Below, piece by piece: positions 36,027 to 45,431 of a DNA stretch of 64,000 nt. Positions within the stretch are counted from its first letter, which is position 1. Each line of letters starts with the position of its first letter. Under the pieces are notes generated by a model. It was not told the origin of the DNA, ran no database searches, and saw only the letters and a program-made list of their open reading frames with translations. Source of the DNA: Chryseobacterium sp. W4I1. GTDB lineage: Bacteria; Bacteroidota; Bacteroidia; Flavobacteriales; Weeksellaceae. Position numbers and translations under genes: made by a program. Location of the stretch: positions 1,922,001-1,986,000 of the forward strand of contig NZ_JAUSXQ010000001.1 of NCBI RefSeq assembly GCF_030816115.1, given 5' to 3'.

Positions 36027-37067
36027 TCACTTAAACACTGATAATGAGAGCTTCATGTTTACCTCCTGCCCTTCAGCCGGACGCTCAATAAAGGTCTGAC
36101 GGATATCTCCAAAGCGCATCTCATCTTTTTTGGCCTTCTGAATGAGCTGCTGAACCGCCTTTATTCTGCCTTCATAGCTTCCTTTGTAGTACATCACATA
36201 ATTTTGAGACGGATTCACTGTTCGGAAATTAAAATTATTATCTGTGACTCCAAACTTCTTGGAAAGAGGAATTCCCAGGAAATAGGACACTTCTTTGTCT
36301 TTGTAATTATCCGCATCGGTAATCATCACCGGGAAACCGAATTCATCGTCTTTTTTGCCTAAATCCATGGTTACATAGTTATAAATTTTACTGTAATTCA
36401 TAACAATGTTTTTATAGAGTGATTCTTTTTTGTTGGATGCACTTACATTGATTCCTAAAAGTAATTTATCTTCTTCGTTTTCCACCATTAAGCTGTCGTA
36501 TTTGATAGAAGCCATCTGGTTATCTTTTTCTACTTTATTCCCGAGCACATTTTTCAGGTTGATCATGCTTTTATTGACATTTTCAGCAAACCGGTCTTCT
36601 GTCCAGAAGTTTTCTACTCTTCTCAGTACAGAAAGTTTTGGGGTATGTACATTCCAGGTAATTTTTGTTTTTTCTGCTGAAACGGCTTTAAACTGAACAT
36701 CAACCACAGTAGGATTTTCATTCCTGTCTTCAAAAAGCTGGTAACGTAAGCTTTTCCCCGGATTTTCGTAACGGATGAACATTTCACCATCGGTATCTTT
36801 TTGGGGATCTACATAGCTTATAGCACCGCCCTGACCTTCGTAAGGGGTGTAATAATCTATATCGATAGATTTCGAACTTGTAAAAAAATTGTTCCAGCGG
36901 GTAAAATGCTGCAGATTATTGAACTGGGAAAAGACTTTATCTAAGGGATAATCTATTTCTTTTTCTATCTTAAAATCCTTGTTTTCATCCACAAAATAGT
37001 ACATGGAAGCAGCATAAGCTCCTACCAGCAAAACAAGAATTACGGCTATTATTTTAAAAAAACGCAT
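36027..37067 (-). CDS. SRPBCC-fold protein with GyrI-like C-terminus
   Basis: Predicted membrane-anchored protein of about 346 residues when started at the ATG at 37067 (MRFFKIIAVILVLL). One N-terminal membrane helix (residues 3-22) is followed by an SRPBCC/polyketide-cyclase-like domain (about 30-190). The C-terminal part (about 205-340) has the strand pattern of GyrI-like effector-binding domains (for example YVMYYKGSYEGRIKAVQQ). No substrate is known for such fusions. A TACTTTTG box directly precedes the ATG, which would leave no leader. Confidence 0.7.
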   Translation of the reverse strand: MRFFKIIAVILVLLVGAYAASMYYFVDENKDFKIEKEIDYPLDKVFSQFNNLQHFTRWNNFFTSSKSIDIDYYTPYEGQGGAISYVDPQKDTDGEMFIRYENPGKSLRYQLFEDRNENPTVVDVQFKAVSAEKTKITWNVHTPKLSVLRRVENFWTEDRFAENVNKSMINLKNVLGNKVEKDNQMASIKYDSLMVENEEDKLLLGINVSASNKKESLYKNIVMNYSKIYNYVTMDLGKKDDEFGFPVMITDADNYKDKEVSYFLGIPLSKKFGVTDNNFNFRTVNPSQNYVMYYKGSYEGRIKAVQQLIQKAKKDEMRFGDIRQTFIERPAEGQEVNMKLSLSVFK

Positions 37068-37156
37068 CGCACAAAAGTAATACAAATAAAAAAAGTGACC
37101 AATATCCTGATCACCCCAGTTTTATGTTTAACACTAATTAACCTGAACGAGATTAA

Positions 37157-37315
37157 AGGCAGGAAGTTGGATGAAGGAAGATAGAAGTTACTGTTTGGAA
37201 TTTTAATAGCCGACAGTCTTTTTATTTGACTTTTAACTTATTAAAAAAACAGTGAGCACGAGTTAAGCTACTCTTTCATCTGCAAAACTTCCTTCATCCA
37301 ACTTCTACCTTCTTC
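37157..37315. repeat. Low-complexity inverted repeat between the SRPBCC gene and glgC (locus D)
   Basis: The left arm (37157-37189) contains GGAAGTTGGATGAAGGAAG followed by ATAGAAGTT. The right arm (37286-37315) carries the opposing AACTTCCTTCATCCAACTTC. The arms can pair over about 20 bases, and the spacer of about 95 bases is ordinary. It has the same architecture as loci A-C and E but a different repeat unit. Confidence 0.65.
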
Positions 37316-37320
37316 TTTTG

Positions 37321-38589
37321 TTAACCAATATGTGTTCCCGAAGGAAGTACAGCTCCTTTTTTCACGACAACAATTCCATCCTGAACGGAATGGGTACCGT
37401 AATCACCATCCGGAATGTGTTTTCCACCGATGATCTTTACATTATCTCCAATGTAACAGTTTTTATCAAGGATTGCTTTTTCAATATAACAGTATTTTCC
37501 GATTCCCATATTGGGACGTCCGCTTCTGTCATTCATGACAATTTCTGTAGTATTTTGATAGAAATCAGCGCCCATCACGTAAGAATTGACAATGGTGCTT
37601 CCTTTATCTATTCTTGTTCTGTTTCCAATCACGGAATTCTCTATTTTATCAGCCATAATGATGCATCCGTCTCCAAAAACAGCTTTGCTTACATAAGAAC
37701 CGTTGATTTTTGACGGCGGAAGCATTCTTGCTCTTGTGTAAATAGGTGAAGAAGAAAACAGGTTAAACTGTGGAAGATCCAGACAAAGATCCAGATTCGC
37801 TTCGTAAAATGATTCTATGGTTCCAATATCAGTCCAGTAACCTTCGTACTGGTAACTCAATGTTTTATATTTTCCGATTGAGTTTGGAATGATATCTTTC
37901 CCAAAATCATCACCCGCACCGTCTTCAAACATTTTTTTTAGGATGGTTCTCGTGAAAATATAAATTCCCATTGAGGCCAGATATTCTTTTCCTTTATGCT
38001 TATTTTCCTCTGAAACTTCAGATTTTAAGCCATCCAGGATATCATATTCCGGTTTTTCATAGAAAGAGGTGATATTACCGTCATCATCGGACTTTAAGAT
38101 ACCAAAACCTGTGGCATCTTTTGCCACTACGGGAATGGTCGCAATGGTCACGTCGCCTCCGTTTGCAATGTGAAAATCGAGCATCTCTCTGAAGTCCATC
38201 TGGTAAAGCTGGTCACCGGAAAGGATCAGGATATAGTCATAATCATACTTTTCCAGATGCTTCATAGACTGGCGGACAGCATCTGCCGTTCCCTGGTACC
38301 AGCTGTCATTTTCCACATTCTGCTCGGCTGCGAGGATATCTACAAATCCTTTGCTGAAAATATCAAAGTGATAGGAATTCTTGATATGTGAATTTAAAGA
38401 AGCTGAATTGAACTGTGTTAAAACCAGGATCTTATTCAGTCCCGAGTTCAGGCAGTTGGAAATAGGAATATCTACCAGCCTGTATTTTCCTGCAATAGGA
38501 ACTGCCGGTTTTGATCTTGAATATGTTAACGGGAATAATCTTGTCCCTCTGCCGCCTCCCAAAACAATGGAGATTACATTTCGTTTCAT
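37321..38589 (-). CDS. glgC: Glucose-1-phosphate adenylyltransferase
   Basis: Makes ADP-glucose from glucose-1-phosphate and ATP, the committed step of glycogen synthesis. The 422-residue protein has the sugar-nucleotidyltransferase start VLGGGRGTRLFPLT (8-21) and SKPAVPIAGKYRLVDIPISN. It also has the ADP-glucose-type GTADAVRQ near 98, and left-handed beta-helix repeats at the C-terminus (about 290-420). It is the last gene of the glg operon, with the lipoprotein gene between it and glgA. Confidence 0.97.
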   Translation of the reverse strand: MKRNVISIVLGGGRGTRLFPLTYSRSKPAVPIAGKYRLVDIPISNCLNSGLNKILVLTQFNSASLNSHIKNSYHFDIFSKGFVDILAAEQNVENDSWYQGTADAVRQSMKHLEKYDYDYILILSGDQLYQMDFREMLDFHIANGGDVTIATIPVVAKDATGFGILKSDDDGNITSFYEKPEYDILDGLKSEVSEENKHKGKEYLASMGIYIFTRTILKKMFEDGAGDDFGKDIIPNSIGKYKTLSYQYEGYWTDIGTIESFYEANLDLCLDLPQFNLFSSSPIYTRARMLPPSKINGSYVSKAVFGDGCIIMADKIENSVIGNRTRIDKGSTIVNSYVMGADFYQNTTEIVMNDRSGRPNMGIGKYCYIEKAILDKNCYIGDNVKIIGGKHIPDGDYGTHSVQDGIVVVKKGAVLPSGTHIG

Positions 38590-38602
38590 AGGTATCTTGC
38601 GT

Positions 38603-39139
38603 TTATTGAATTAAATTTACTGTTCTTTCTTTTGTATTCACGGCTACTCTAAAGCATTCTTTATTTTCGTATTGAAGTTCATTATTGTAAACAATGACCT
38701 TAAATTCGTCTTCATTATTAAGTTCAAATACTTCTTTGTCTACATTATAGATCTCTATATAATGCTTTTTAAGCTCGTTCCTGAATAATTTATTCGTAAT
38801 CAGAACATCCATGACATCCACCTTTTTCATCAAGAAATCATCGATATCCTTATTGTATTTTTCTTTCCAGCCTTTGCCCAATTTTCTTTCAATAGCTGCA
38901 TAGGTCTTTTGGTTTTCGGAATTTACCTTATTTATCATTTTCTGATCAATCATACATCCTGAAACACTTTGGTATTTAATTTTCCATTTTTCGGAAATCC
39001 CATCTGCCGCTTCATAAAAATCCATTCTTGGATATCCATAAGTATAAATCCAATAATAGCCTCCAAGATAATTCCCTTTATCTTCTTTACACGAAAAAAG
39101 AGTGACCACTATGATCAAAAGAAATCCGGCAACTTTCAT
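38603..39139 (-). CDS. Putative lipoprotein of unknown function within the glg operon
   Basis: I do not recognise a family. The 178-residue protein starts with a short signal and lipobox-like cysteine (LLIIVVTLFSC, cysteine at 17) followed by charged residues, so a lipid-anchored envelope protein is likely. The mature part is rich in Lys, Asn and Tyr with no repeat. It ends four bases before glgA's stop codon and 13 bases after the glgC start, so it is fully embedded in the operon. A link to glycogen metabolism is not evident. Confidence 0.75.
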   Translation of the reverse strand: MKVAGFLLIIVVTLFSCKEDKGNYLGGYYWIYTYGYPRMDFYEAADGISEKWKIKYQSVSGCMIDQKMINKVNSENQKTYAAIERKLGKGWKEKYNKDIDDFLMKKVDVMDVLITNKLFRNELKKHYIEIYNVDKEVFELNNEDEFKVIVYNNELQYENKECFRVAVNTKERTVNLIQ

Positions 39140-39143
39140 GATA

Positions 39144-40550
39144 TCAGCTATTATATAAAGCTATATATTTTTCTGCAGATTTCTCCCATGCAAAATCAAA
39201 ATTCATATTCGCATGAATAAGATCTTTCATAACGCCCTTCTGATTATAAATTCCGAGGGCCCTGTTTATCGCATGCACAATATCATCTACACCGGGATAG
39301 GTAAAATTCAGTCCTGCCCCCCCGGTAGAAATATCTTCTACTGTATCTCTAAGTCCCCCGGTATACCTTACAACGGGAACCGTCCCATATCTCATAGAAT
39401 ACATCTGGTTCAGACCGCATGGCTCTACTCTTGACGGCATGAGCAGAAAGTCTGCTGAGGCATAGATCTTATGGGAAAGATATTCTTTATAACCAAGATC
39501 CAAAGCAAAATTGCTGTAGATGTATTCGTATTCTTTCAGTTTGTTTTCAATATAGCTGTTTCCTGAACCCAGGATCATAATATTCAATGCTCCGTAGCTC
39601 TGCTTGATGCTTTTCCAAACTACATCCGGAAGGAAATCTGCTCCTTTTTCCGTTGCAAATCTTCCAATAAAGGCAAACAATGGAAGTTCAGGCTTCAACC
39701 CGTATTCTTTACAGAGTTTTTCTTTGTTTTTCTTCTTTTGGGCCACCGCATTTTTAATATTGAAATTAAAATCCAGCATCGGATCAGTTTCAGGATCCCA
39801 AACTTCGGTATCAATTCCATTGATGATGCCGTATGCTTTTCCGAACTCCTGACGCACCAGGCTTTCCAATCCACGGAAGCTTATAAAAAGCTCTTCCAGA
39901 TACCCTTCAGAAACTGTTGTGAAGGCATGGGAACATTTGATCATACTCGCCAGTGGATTAATGAGCCCGTTCCAGTCCATCAGTCCCCATTTGTAGGAAT
40001 CAAAAGAAGGCAAATAATTGGCCATATTCCAGCTCATCATTCCCTGGTACTCCCCGTTATGGATTGTTCCTATTGTTTTTACTCCTTTTAAAAATTCAAA
40101 TTCAGGACAATGCTGGGTCATAAATGGCACCAGTCCTGTATGATAATCGTGGCAGTGCAGAACATCCGGACGAATCTTCATAGCGCTCAACCAATGGAGC
40201 ACACCGTGTTGAAAAGCGATAAACTGAAAACTTTCATCCTGATAACCGTAAGGATTTTCTCTGTCTAAAAGCCCCGGAATTTTTACCATATAAAGCTCAA
40301 ATCCCAAAACATCGGATTTCTCCTTCATGACCTGCACCTGGAGCATATCCGGACCCTGATGAATAAAACCATCAAAAACTATGTCAAACTCATGATCATG
40401 AACAAAAGATTTGTTGTACCATGGCATAACTACCTTAGCATCTACTCCTTTTATTTTATTCTGGTACTTAGGTAATGCTCCCACAACATCCGCAAGACCT
40501 CCTACCTTCGCAATGGGATAACATTCTGTACTCAAGTGATATATTACCAT
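39144..40550 (-). CDS. glgA: Glycogen synthase
   Basis: ADP-glucose-dependent GT5 enzyme extending glycogen chains. The 468-residue protein has the KVGGLADVVGALPKY motif (15-29) that binds ADP-glucose. It also has the C-terminal GT-B nucleotide-binding half, with IGRFATEKGADFLPDV near 303 and MPSRVEPCGLNQMYSMRYG near 385. All key residues seem present. Bacteroidota also use related glucosyltransferases, but these motifs support glgA. Confidence 0.96.
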   Translation of the reverse strand: MVIYHLSTECYPIAKVGGLADVVGALPKYQNKIKGVDAKVVMPWYNKSFVHDHEFDIVFDGFIHQGPDMLQVQVMKEKSDVLGFELYMVKIPGLLDRENPYGYQDESFQFIAFQHGVLHWLSAMKIRPDVLHCHDYHTGLVPFMTQHCPEFEFLKGVKTIGTIHNGEYQGMMSWNMANYLPSFDSYKWGLMDWNGLINPLASMIKCSHAFTTVSEGYLEELFISFRGLESLVRQEFGKAYGIINGIDTEVWDPETDPMLDFNFNIKNAVAQKKKNKEKLCKEYGLKPELPLFAFIGRFATEKGADFLPDVVWKSIKQSYGALNIMILGSGNSYIENKLKEYEYIYSNFALDLGYKEYLSHKIYASADFLLMPSRVEPCGLNQMYSMRYGTVPVVRYTGGLRDTVEDISTGGAGLNFTYPGVDDIVHAINRALGIYNQKGVMKDLIHANMNFDFAWEKSAEKYIALYNS

Positions 40551-40601
40551 AATTTCAATGTCATTTGTATTTTTTCATGCTTCTTTTAGCCTTCAGCAGC
40601 A

Positions 40602-42554
40602 TTATAATTTATTTTTAAGTTTTATTCTATGTAATTTATATTTTTTATCTTTTTTCTGTCTTAAAATAATTCCCGCCAATGGTGGAAGTTTTATTGTAAG
40701 AGATTTCGGGTGTCGCATCCATTCTTCATTTTTTTCATTTAAAATTTCAGCATCAACACCGCTTCCGTTATATTGCTGTTCATCGGAATTAAAGATTACT
40801 TCCCAATGGGTTCCTGAATTCACTCCAATTTTATAGTCTAAAACATTCGGGGTAAGATTCAAAATCACCATTAAAATATCATCTCTTTTTTTTCCTTTTC
40901 TAAGATACACATACACAGAATTCTCCAGATCATCAGCTTCCACCCATTCAAAACCGTTTTTATTGAACTGATTTTCGTAAAATGCAGTTTCATCACGGTA
41001 GAGATGATTAAGATCTTTTATAAGAGTCTGTGTTCCTTTGTGAACAGGATACTGTAGCAGGTGCCAGTCCAGGCTCCTGGTGAAATTCCATTCTCCTGTC
41101 TGAGCAAATTCATCTCCCATAAAGAGAAGCTTTGCGCCCGGGTGTGTAAACATATACACGTAAAGGGCCCGGAGATTGGCGAATTTCTGCCATTCGTCAC
41201 CGGGCATTTTATAGATAAGACTTGCTTTTCCGTGGACCACTTCATCATGCGACAGCGGCATCATATAATTTTCATTATACATATAGACAGATGCAAAAGT
41301 GATTTTGTGGTGATGGTATTTCCTGTTTTCCGGAGCTTCTTTAAAATAATCAAGCGTATCATGCATCCATCCCATCATCCATTTCATTCCAAAGCCTACC
41401 CCACCTGCATGAACGGGTTTGGTAAGTAGTGGAAAATCTGAACTTTCTTCCGCTATCGTGATAATACTGTTGCCAAATTCTTTATAAACTGCGGTATTGA
41501 ATTCCTGCAGGAAAGCTTTGGCTTCAAGATTGACGTTTCCTCCTTCTATATTATGTTCCCACTCGCCTTCATTCCTTGAATAATCGAGATGAAGCATTGA
41601 GGTAACAGCATCCACACGAAGCCCGTCGGCATGGTAACGTTCCAGCCAGAACATCGCATTGGAGATCAGAAAAGATTTAACCTCATTCCTGCCGTAGTTA
41701 AAAATATAGGATTTCCAATCCGGATGAAAACCTTTTCTCGGATCTTCATGTTCATATAAATAAGAGCCGTCAAAACGGTGAAGCCCATTGGCATCGCCGG
41801 GAAAATGAGACGGTACCCAATCTAAAATAACTCCGATTTCATTTTTATGAAGCTCATCAATCAGAAACATGAGATCCTGTGGTGAACCAAAACGGGAAGT
41901 AGCCGCATAGAATCCTGTAATCTGGTATCCCCAGCTCGGATCATAAGGATATTCCATAACCGGCATGAATTCTACATGTGTAAAGCCCATTTCCTTTGTA
42001 TAAGGGACTAATTTCTCAGCAATATCCCTGTAATTTAAATACTTGTCCGGAGCATCATCCTGTCTTACCCATGAACCTAAATGGAGTTCGTAAACGGATA
42101 TCGGAGCATCAAGACTGTTCTTTTTCCAGCGGCCTTCCATCCATTCTTTATCATTCCATTCATACCATGTGGTGGAAACCAACGATGCGGCCTGTAGGTT
42201 CTGTTCCCAGCTTAAGGCATAAGGATCACTTTTTTCCAGTATTTCACCTCTTGCCGTTTCTATAGCATATTTATATAAAGTACCCCAGTTGAGTCCTTCA
42301 ATAAAGCCTTCCCAGATCCCGGATCCGTCCCATCTCGGGAACAGAATATGATCTTTATGATTCCAGTTATTGAAATTTCCTATGACAGAAACTTTTTTTG
42401 CATTGGGAGCCCAAACCGAAAAATAAACGCCTTTTACCCCATCTTTTTCAGCAGCATGCGCTCCAAATTTCCCATACAGCTTATAATGCCGGCCTTCTTT
42501 AAAAAGGTAGACATCGTGGTCAGTGAACAGTGTATAGGTTTTAACAGAATTCAT
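40602..42554 (-). CDS. glgB: 1,4-alpha-glucan branching enzyme
   Basis: Transfers alpha-1,4 chain ends to alpha-1,6 positions. The 650-residue protein (ATG at 42554) has an N-terminal CBM48 (residues 25-115, with GNFNNWNHKDH). The GH13 barrel has region motifs DWVPSHFP, LRVDAVTSMLH (catalytic Asp), IAEESSDFP (catalytic Glu) and PLSHDEVVHG. It is the first gene of the glg operon and divergent from a CBM-bearing esterase, so a shared control region is plausible. Confidence 0.96.
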   Translation of the reverse strand: MNSVKTYTLFTDHDVYLFKEGRHYKLYGKFGAHAAEKDGVKGVYFSVWAPNAKKVSVIGNFNNWNHKDHILFPRWDGSGIWEGFIEGLNWGTLYKYAIETARGEILEKSDPYALSWEQNLQAASLVSTTWYEWNDKEWMEGRWKKNSLDAPISVYELHLGSWVRQDDAPDKYLNYRDIAEKLVPYTKEMGFTHVEFMPVMEYPYDPSWGYQITGFYAATSRFGSPQDLMFLIDELHKNEIGVILDWVPSHFPGDANGLHRFDGSYLYEHEDPRKGFHPDWKSYIFNYGRNEVKSFLISNAMFWLERYHADGLRVDAVTSMLHLDYSRNEGEWEHNIEGGNVNLEAKAFLQEFNTAVYKEFGNSIITIAEESSDFPLLTKPVHAGGVGFGMKWMMGWMHDTLDYFKEAPENRKYHHHKITFASVYMYNENYMMPLSHDEVVHGKASLIYKMPGDEWQKFANLRALYVYMFTHPGAKLLFMGDEFAQTGEWNFTRSLDWHLLQYPVHKGTQTLIKDLNHLYRDETAFYENQFNKNGFEWVEADDLENSVYVYLRKGKKRDDILMVILNLTPNVLDYKIGVNSGTHWEVIFNSDEQQYNGSGVDAEILNEKNEEWMRHPKSLTIKLPPLAGIILRQKKDKKYKLHRIKLKNKL

Positions 42555-42757
42555 CAAGATATTGTTGTACTTTATTTTTCCCTGAAACTACGAAAATTCC
42601 CAGCAATAACGTTTAAATTATTAATCAAATAATTATTATGTTAACTACTTTCTTTTTAGCGTATTGATCAAATATATTATTTTTTTCATTCATTTTTTTA
42701 TGATTTTAGAACAAACTTTTTTATAAATTTAGCTTTCAATTATATTAAACACAAATA

Positions 42758-43879
42758 ATGAGGTTTGAACTTTATACTGAAGAAAGCGATGACAGAACGG
42801 TGTATATCACCGGAAATTTCAACAACTGGAATCCCAGAGATTCCAATTATCAGCTTAAACAGCTGGATCCGCACAATTATTTTATAGAGATCGGGAACGA
42901 AATCCTTCCGGATATTGTGGAATACAAATTCACCAAAGGAGGCTGGGAAAACGTTGAACTCGATAAGTACGGAAATATCACCCCCAACCGTAAAGCTGAA
43001 AAAACTGCCGGGAAAACATCTGATACTATAGAGAAATGGCGACTCAACTGGGGACCTTTCAAAAAGGAATTCTTCCCTATTGCAGAAGTTATTTCAGAGG
43101 AATTTTATATTCCACAGCTCGACCGTTACCGTAAAATATGGGCAGTTCTGCCATTTGATTATTATGTCTCTGATAAACGATATCCTGTACTTTACCTTCA
43201 GGATGCCCAAAATCTTTTCAATGAAGGAAGCGGGTATGGAAACTGGGAAATCGACAAAAAGCTTTCCATTCTTGCAGAATACGGCCGTGGCGACGTCATT
43301 ATCATTGCGATAGAACATGGAAGCGAAGAGCGCATCAAGGAATATATTTTTGACAATGACAATATAGCCAACGGATCAGAAGGTAAAAAATACATCCGTT
43401 TCATTACAGATACATTAAAACCTTTTGTGGATGAACATTACCGTACCCATAAAGACCGTGACAATACAGGTATTGGGGGAAGTTCTTTAGGTGCTCTGAT
43501 CAGTATTTACAGTGGGTTTCTTTATCCCGAGGTCTATTCTAAACTGCTGATCTTCTCCCCTTCACTTTGGGTGGAACCTAACAATAACTTTCCGATGATG
43601 AACTTCAGGGTTCCTTTTAAAACAAAAATTTATCTTTATGGCGGCGGTCAGGAAGGTTCTAAAATGGTAAAAAGAATTCATGTTTTTGAAGAATATTTAA
43701 AACGCTGGGAAAAGAAGAACCTTTTTGATTTTGAATTCAAAACCAGCATCAATCCGGAAGGAACGCATAGCGAATTTTACTGGTCACAGGAATTCCCAAG
43801 AGCAATTGAATGGCTTTTCTATGACAATACTGAAAATCCGGTAGAAGTAAAACCACAACAACAGAGCATTAAATTATGA
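42758..43879 (+). CDS. Carbohydrate-binding-module/esterase fusion (Fes-like)
   Basis: A 373-residue fusion. The N-terminal part (1-85) resembles a CBM48/AMPK glycogen-binding module (TVYITGNFNNWNPRD), the same kind as in glgB next door. The C-terminal part (about 105-350) is an esterase of the enterochelin-esterase-like/esterase D family, with nucleophile S243 in GIGGSSLGAL and a likely catalytic His in GTHSEFYW near 340. It overlaps the M17 gene by four bases (ATGA). The binding module suggests glycogen or another glucan as anchor. The substrate of the esterase is unknown. No signal peptide is visible. Confidence 0.85.
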   Translation: MRFELYTEESDDRTVYITGNFNNWNPRDSNYQLKQLDPHNYFIEIGNEILPDIVEYKFTKGGWENVELDKYGNITPNRKAEKTAGKTSDTIEKWRLNWGPFKKEFFPIAEVISEEFYIPQLDRYRKIWAVLPFDYYVSDKRYPVLYLQDAQNLFNEGSGYGNWEIDKKLSILAEYGRGDVIIIAIEHGSEERIKEYIFDNDNIANGSEGKKYIRFITDTLKPFVDEHYRTHKDRDNTGIGGSSLGALISIYSGFLYPEVYSKLLIFSPSLWVEPNNNFPMMNFRVPFKTKIYLYGGGQEGSKMVKRIHVFEEYLKRWEKKNLFDFEFKTSINPEGTHSEFYWSQEFPRAIEWLFYDNTENPVEVKPQQQSIKL

Positions 43880-45291
43880 GATTAATTAATAAAAAAAATA
43901 AAAGCTATAGCCAGATTTTCCAACTTTTCACCGAGGAAGAATGGACAAAATCCAGCAAAAATTATAATAAAAATGTTTCCTCTTTTTTTTCGGGAAAGAA
44001 ATATGAGGTATTCATCCATACCGACGAAGAAAGTGTTACTTATCTTATTGGTTTAGGAAAATCTGCACTACAAAATTTCGAAGTACAGCAAGTTGCTGTT
44101 AAATTCACCCAAACCCAGAAAGAAAAGCTTCAGGCTGCTTCTACTCTTGTTTTAGCAGACTTCCTTAGTGAACGACAGTTTGAAGAATTTGTAAAAGGCT
44201 TACTTTTAGGAACATATAGTTATCCATTCAATAAAAAACATGTATTCTGGAACACTAAATTTGAAATTCACTTTGAAAATTTCAGCCAAAAAAAACTAGA
44301 TACCATCTGTTCAAAAGCCGAAGCGCTGGCCAACGGACAAACTGCCTGCCAGGAATGGCTGAATAAGCCGGCTAATCTAAAGAAACCGGAAATCCTAAGT
44401 GCCTATCTTAAAGGTTTAGCGAAGAAATATGAATTAAAATATACGGCGTTCAACAGGAAAAAGTGCGAGGAGCTTGGATTGGGCGCTTATCTCTCAGTTA
44501 ATCAAGGAAGTGCTTATGACGCTGCTTTTACGATCATCGAATATAAAACTACGGTTAAAAATGCCAAAACATTAGGCCTGGTAGGAAAATGTGTCCTTTT
44601 TGATACGGGAGGTGTTTCCTTGAAGGATCATAACAATATGCATTATATGAAATCTGATATGGGCGGTGCTACAGCCGTTATCGGAACACTGATCTACGCT
44701 GCAGAAATGAAACTTCCGGTGAACATCGTTGCTGTACTTCCTATCACGGACAATGCTATTTCTGAGAATGCTTTTCTTCCAAGCGATGTCATTACAGCCT
44801 ATAACGGAAAAACCATCGAGGTGCTTAATACAGATGCAGAAGGAAGAATGATCCTTGCTGACGGTCTTTCTTATCTGGCTAAGAATTATAAAACAGATTT
44901 CCTTATTGATCTTGCCACTTTGACCGGAAGTTCTGTGAGGATGTTTGGTGATACTTGTGGGGCCTTATTTTCCAATAATGAGAAACTGAAGGATCTTCTG
45001 ATAAAAACTGGAGATATCACTAACCAAAGACTTTGGAATCTTCCTTTATGGGACGTTTGGAAAGATGATATTCAGTCTGATGTGGCAGACCTTAAAAATA
45101 TATCAATGAAACCGATCGGTGACTGTATTATAGCAGCAAAATTCTTAGAACAGTTCATTGAAAATCATCCAAAATGGGCACATCTTGATATCGCAGGGGT
45201 TGCTTTTGGAAGTACAGGATATGCAAAAGAAAAAGCAGCAACCGGCTTTGGAGTGCAGTTACTGGCCGATTTAATTGAAAATTATCATTAA
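43876..45291 (+). CDS. M17 leucyl aminopeptidase
   Basis: Two-metal aminopeptidase removing N-terminal residues from peptides. The 471-residue protein has a distinctive N-terminal domain (1-160) and the M17 metal-binding catalytic core: K238 in VGKCVLFDTGG, D243, D261 in MKSDMGGATA, then NTDAEGR with D320 and E322 plus the bicarbonate-site arginine R324. All canonical ligands appear present. Its start codon overlaps the preceding esterase stop. M17 peptidases are frequent companions of amide-ligase gene clusters. Confidence 0.93.
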   Translation: MRLINKKNKSYSQIFQLFTEEEWTKSSKNYNKNVSSFFSGKKYEVFIHTDEESVTYLIGLGKSALQNFEVQQVAVKFTQTQKEKLQAASTLVLADFLSERQFEEFVKGLLLGTYSYPFNKKHVFWNTKFEIHFENFSQKKLDTICSKAEALANGQTACQEWLNKPANLKKPEILSAYLKGLAKKYELKYTAFNRKKCEELGLGAYLSVNQGSAYDAAFTIIEYKTTVKNAKTLGLVGKCVLFDTGGVSLKDHNNMHYMKSDMGGATAVIGTLIYAAEMKLPVNIVAVLPITDNAISENAFLPSDVITAYNGKTIEVLNTDAEGRMILADGLSYLAKNYKTDFLIDLATLTGSSVRMFGDTCGALFSNNEKLKDLLIKTGDITNQRLWNLPLWDVWKDDIQSDVADLKNISMKPIGDCIIAAKFLEQFIENHPKWAHLDIAGVAFGSTGYAKEKAATGFGVQLLADLIENYH

Positions 45292-45318
45292 AAATTAGTT
45301 TTTTTCAAAATTTCTCTG

Positions 45319-45387
45319 TATACTTGAGTATAGATTCTCAAAAACGCAGTTTATTTCTATTTTTAACATTAAATAATCAATAGAAAT
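45319..45387. promoter_or_regulatory. Two inverted-repeat sites upstream of the ATP-grasp operon
   Basis: TATACTTGAGTATA (45319-45332) is a palindrome with six-base arms. ATTTCTATT (45353-45361) and AATAGAAAT (45379-45387) form a nine-base inverted pair straddling where the -33 region would be. Both are candidate operators, though AT-richness makes chance matches possible. Confidence 0.4.
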
Positions 45388-45394
45388 TTACTTT

Positions 45395-45402
45395 TATATT
45401 TG
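45395..45402 (+). promoter_or_regulatory. -7 box of the ATP-grasp/GCS2 operon
   Basis: TATATTTG, an exact TAnnTTTG match, lies 29 bases before the ATG of the first ATP-grasp gene at 45432. No good -33 TTG is visible. Confidence 0.5.
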
Positions 45403-45431
45403 ATAATTTACTAAAAATATAAAAACATTAT

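Noticed and set aside
41061..41429. 122-residue plus-strand frame within glgB
   Set aside because: It is antisense to the catalytic barrel of glgB with no start context or family match.
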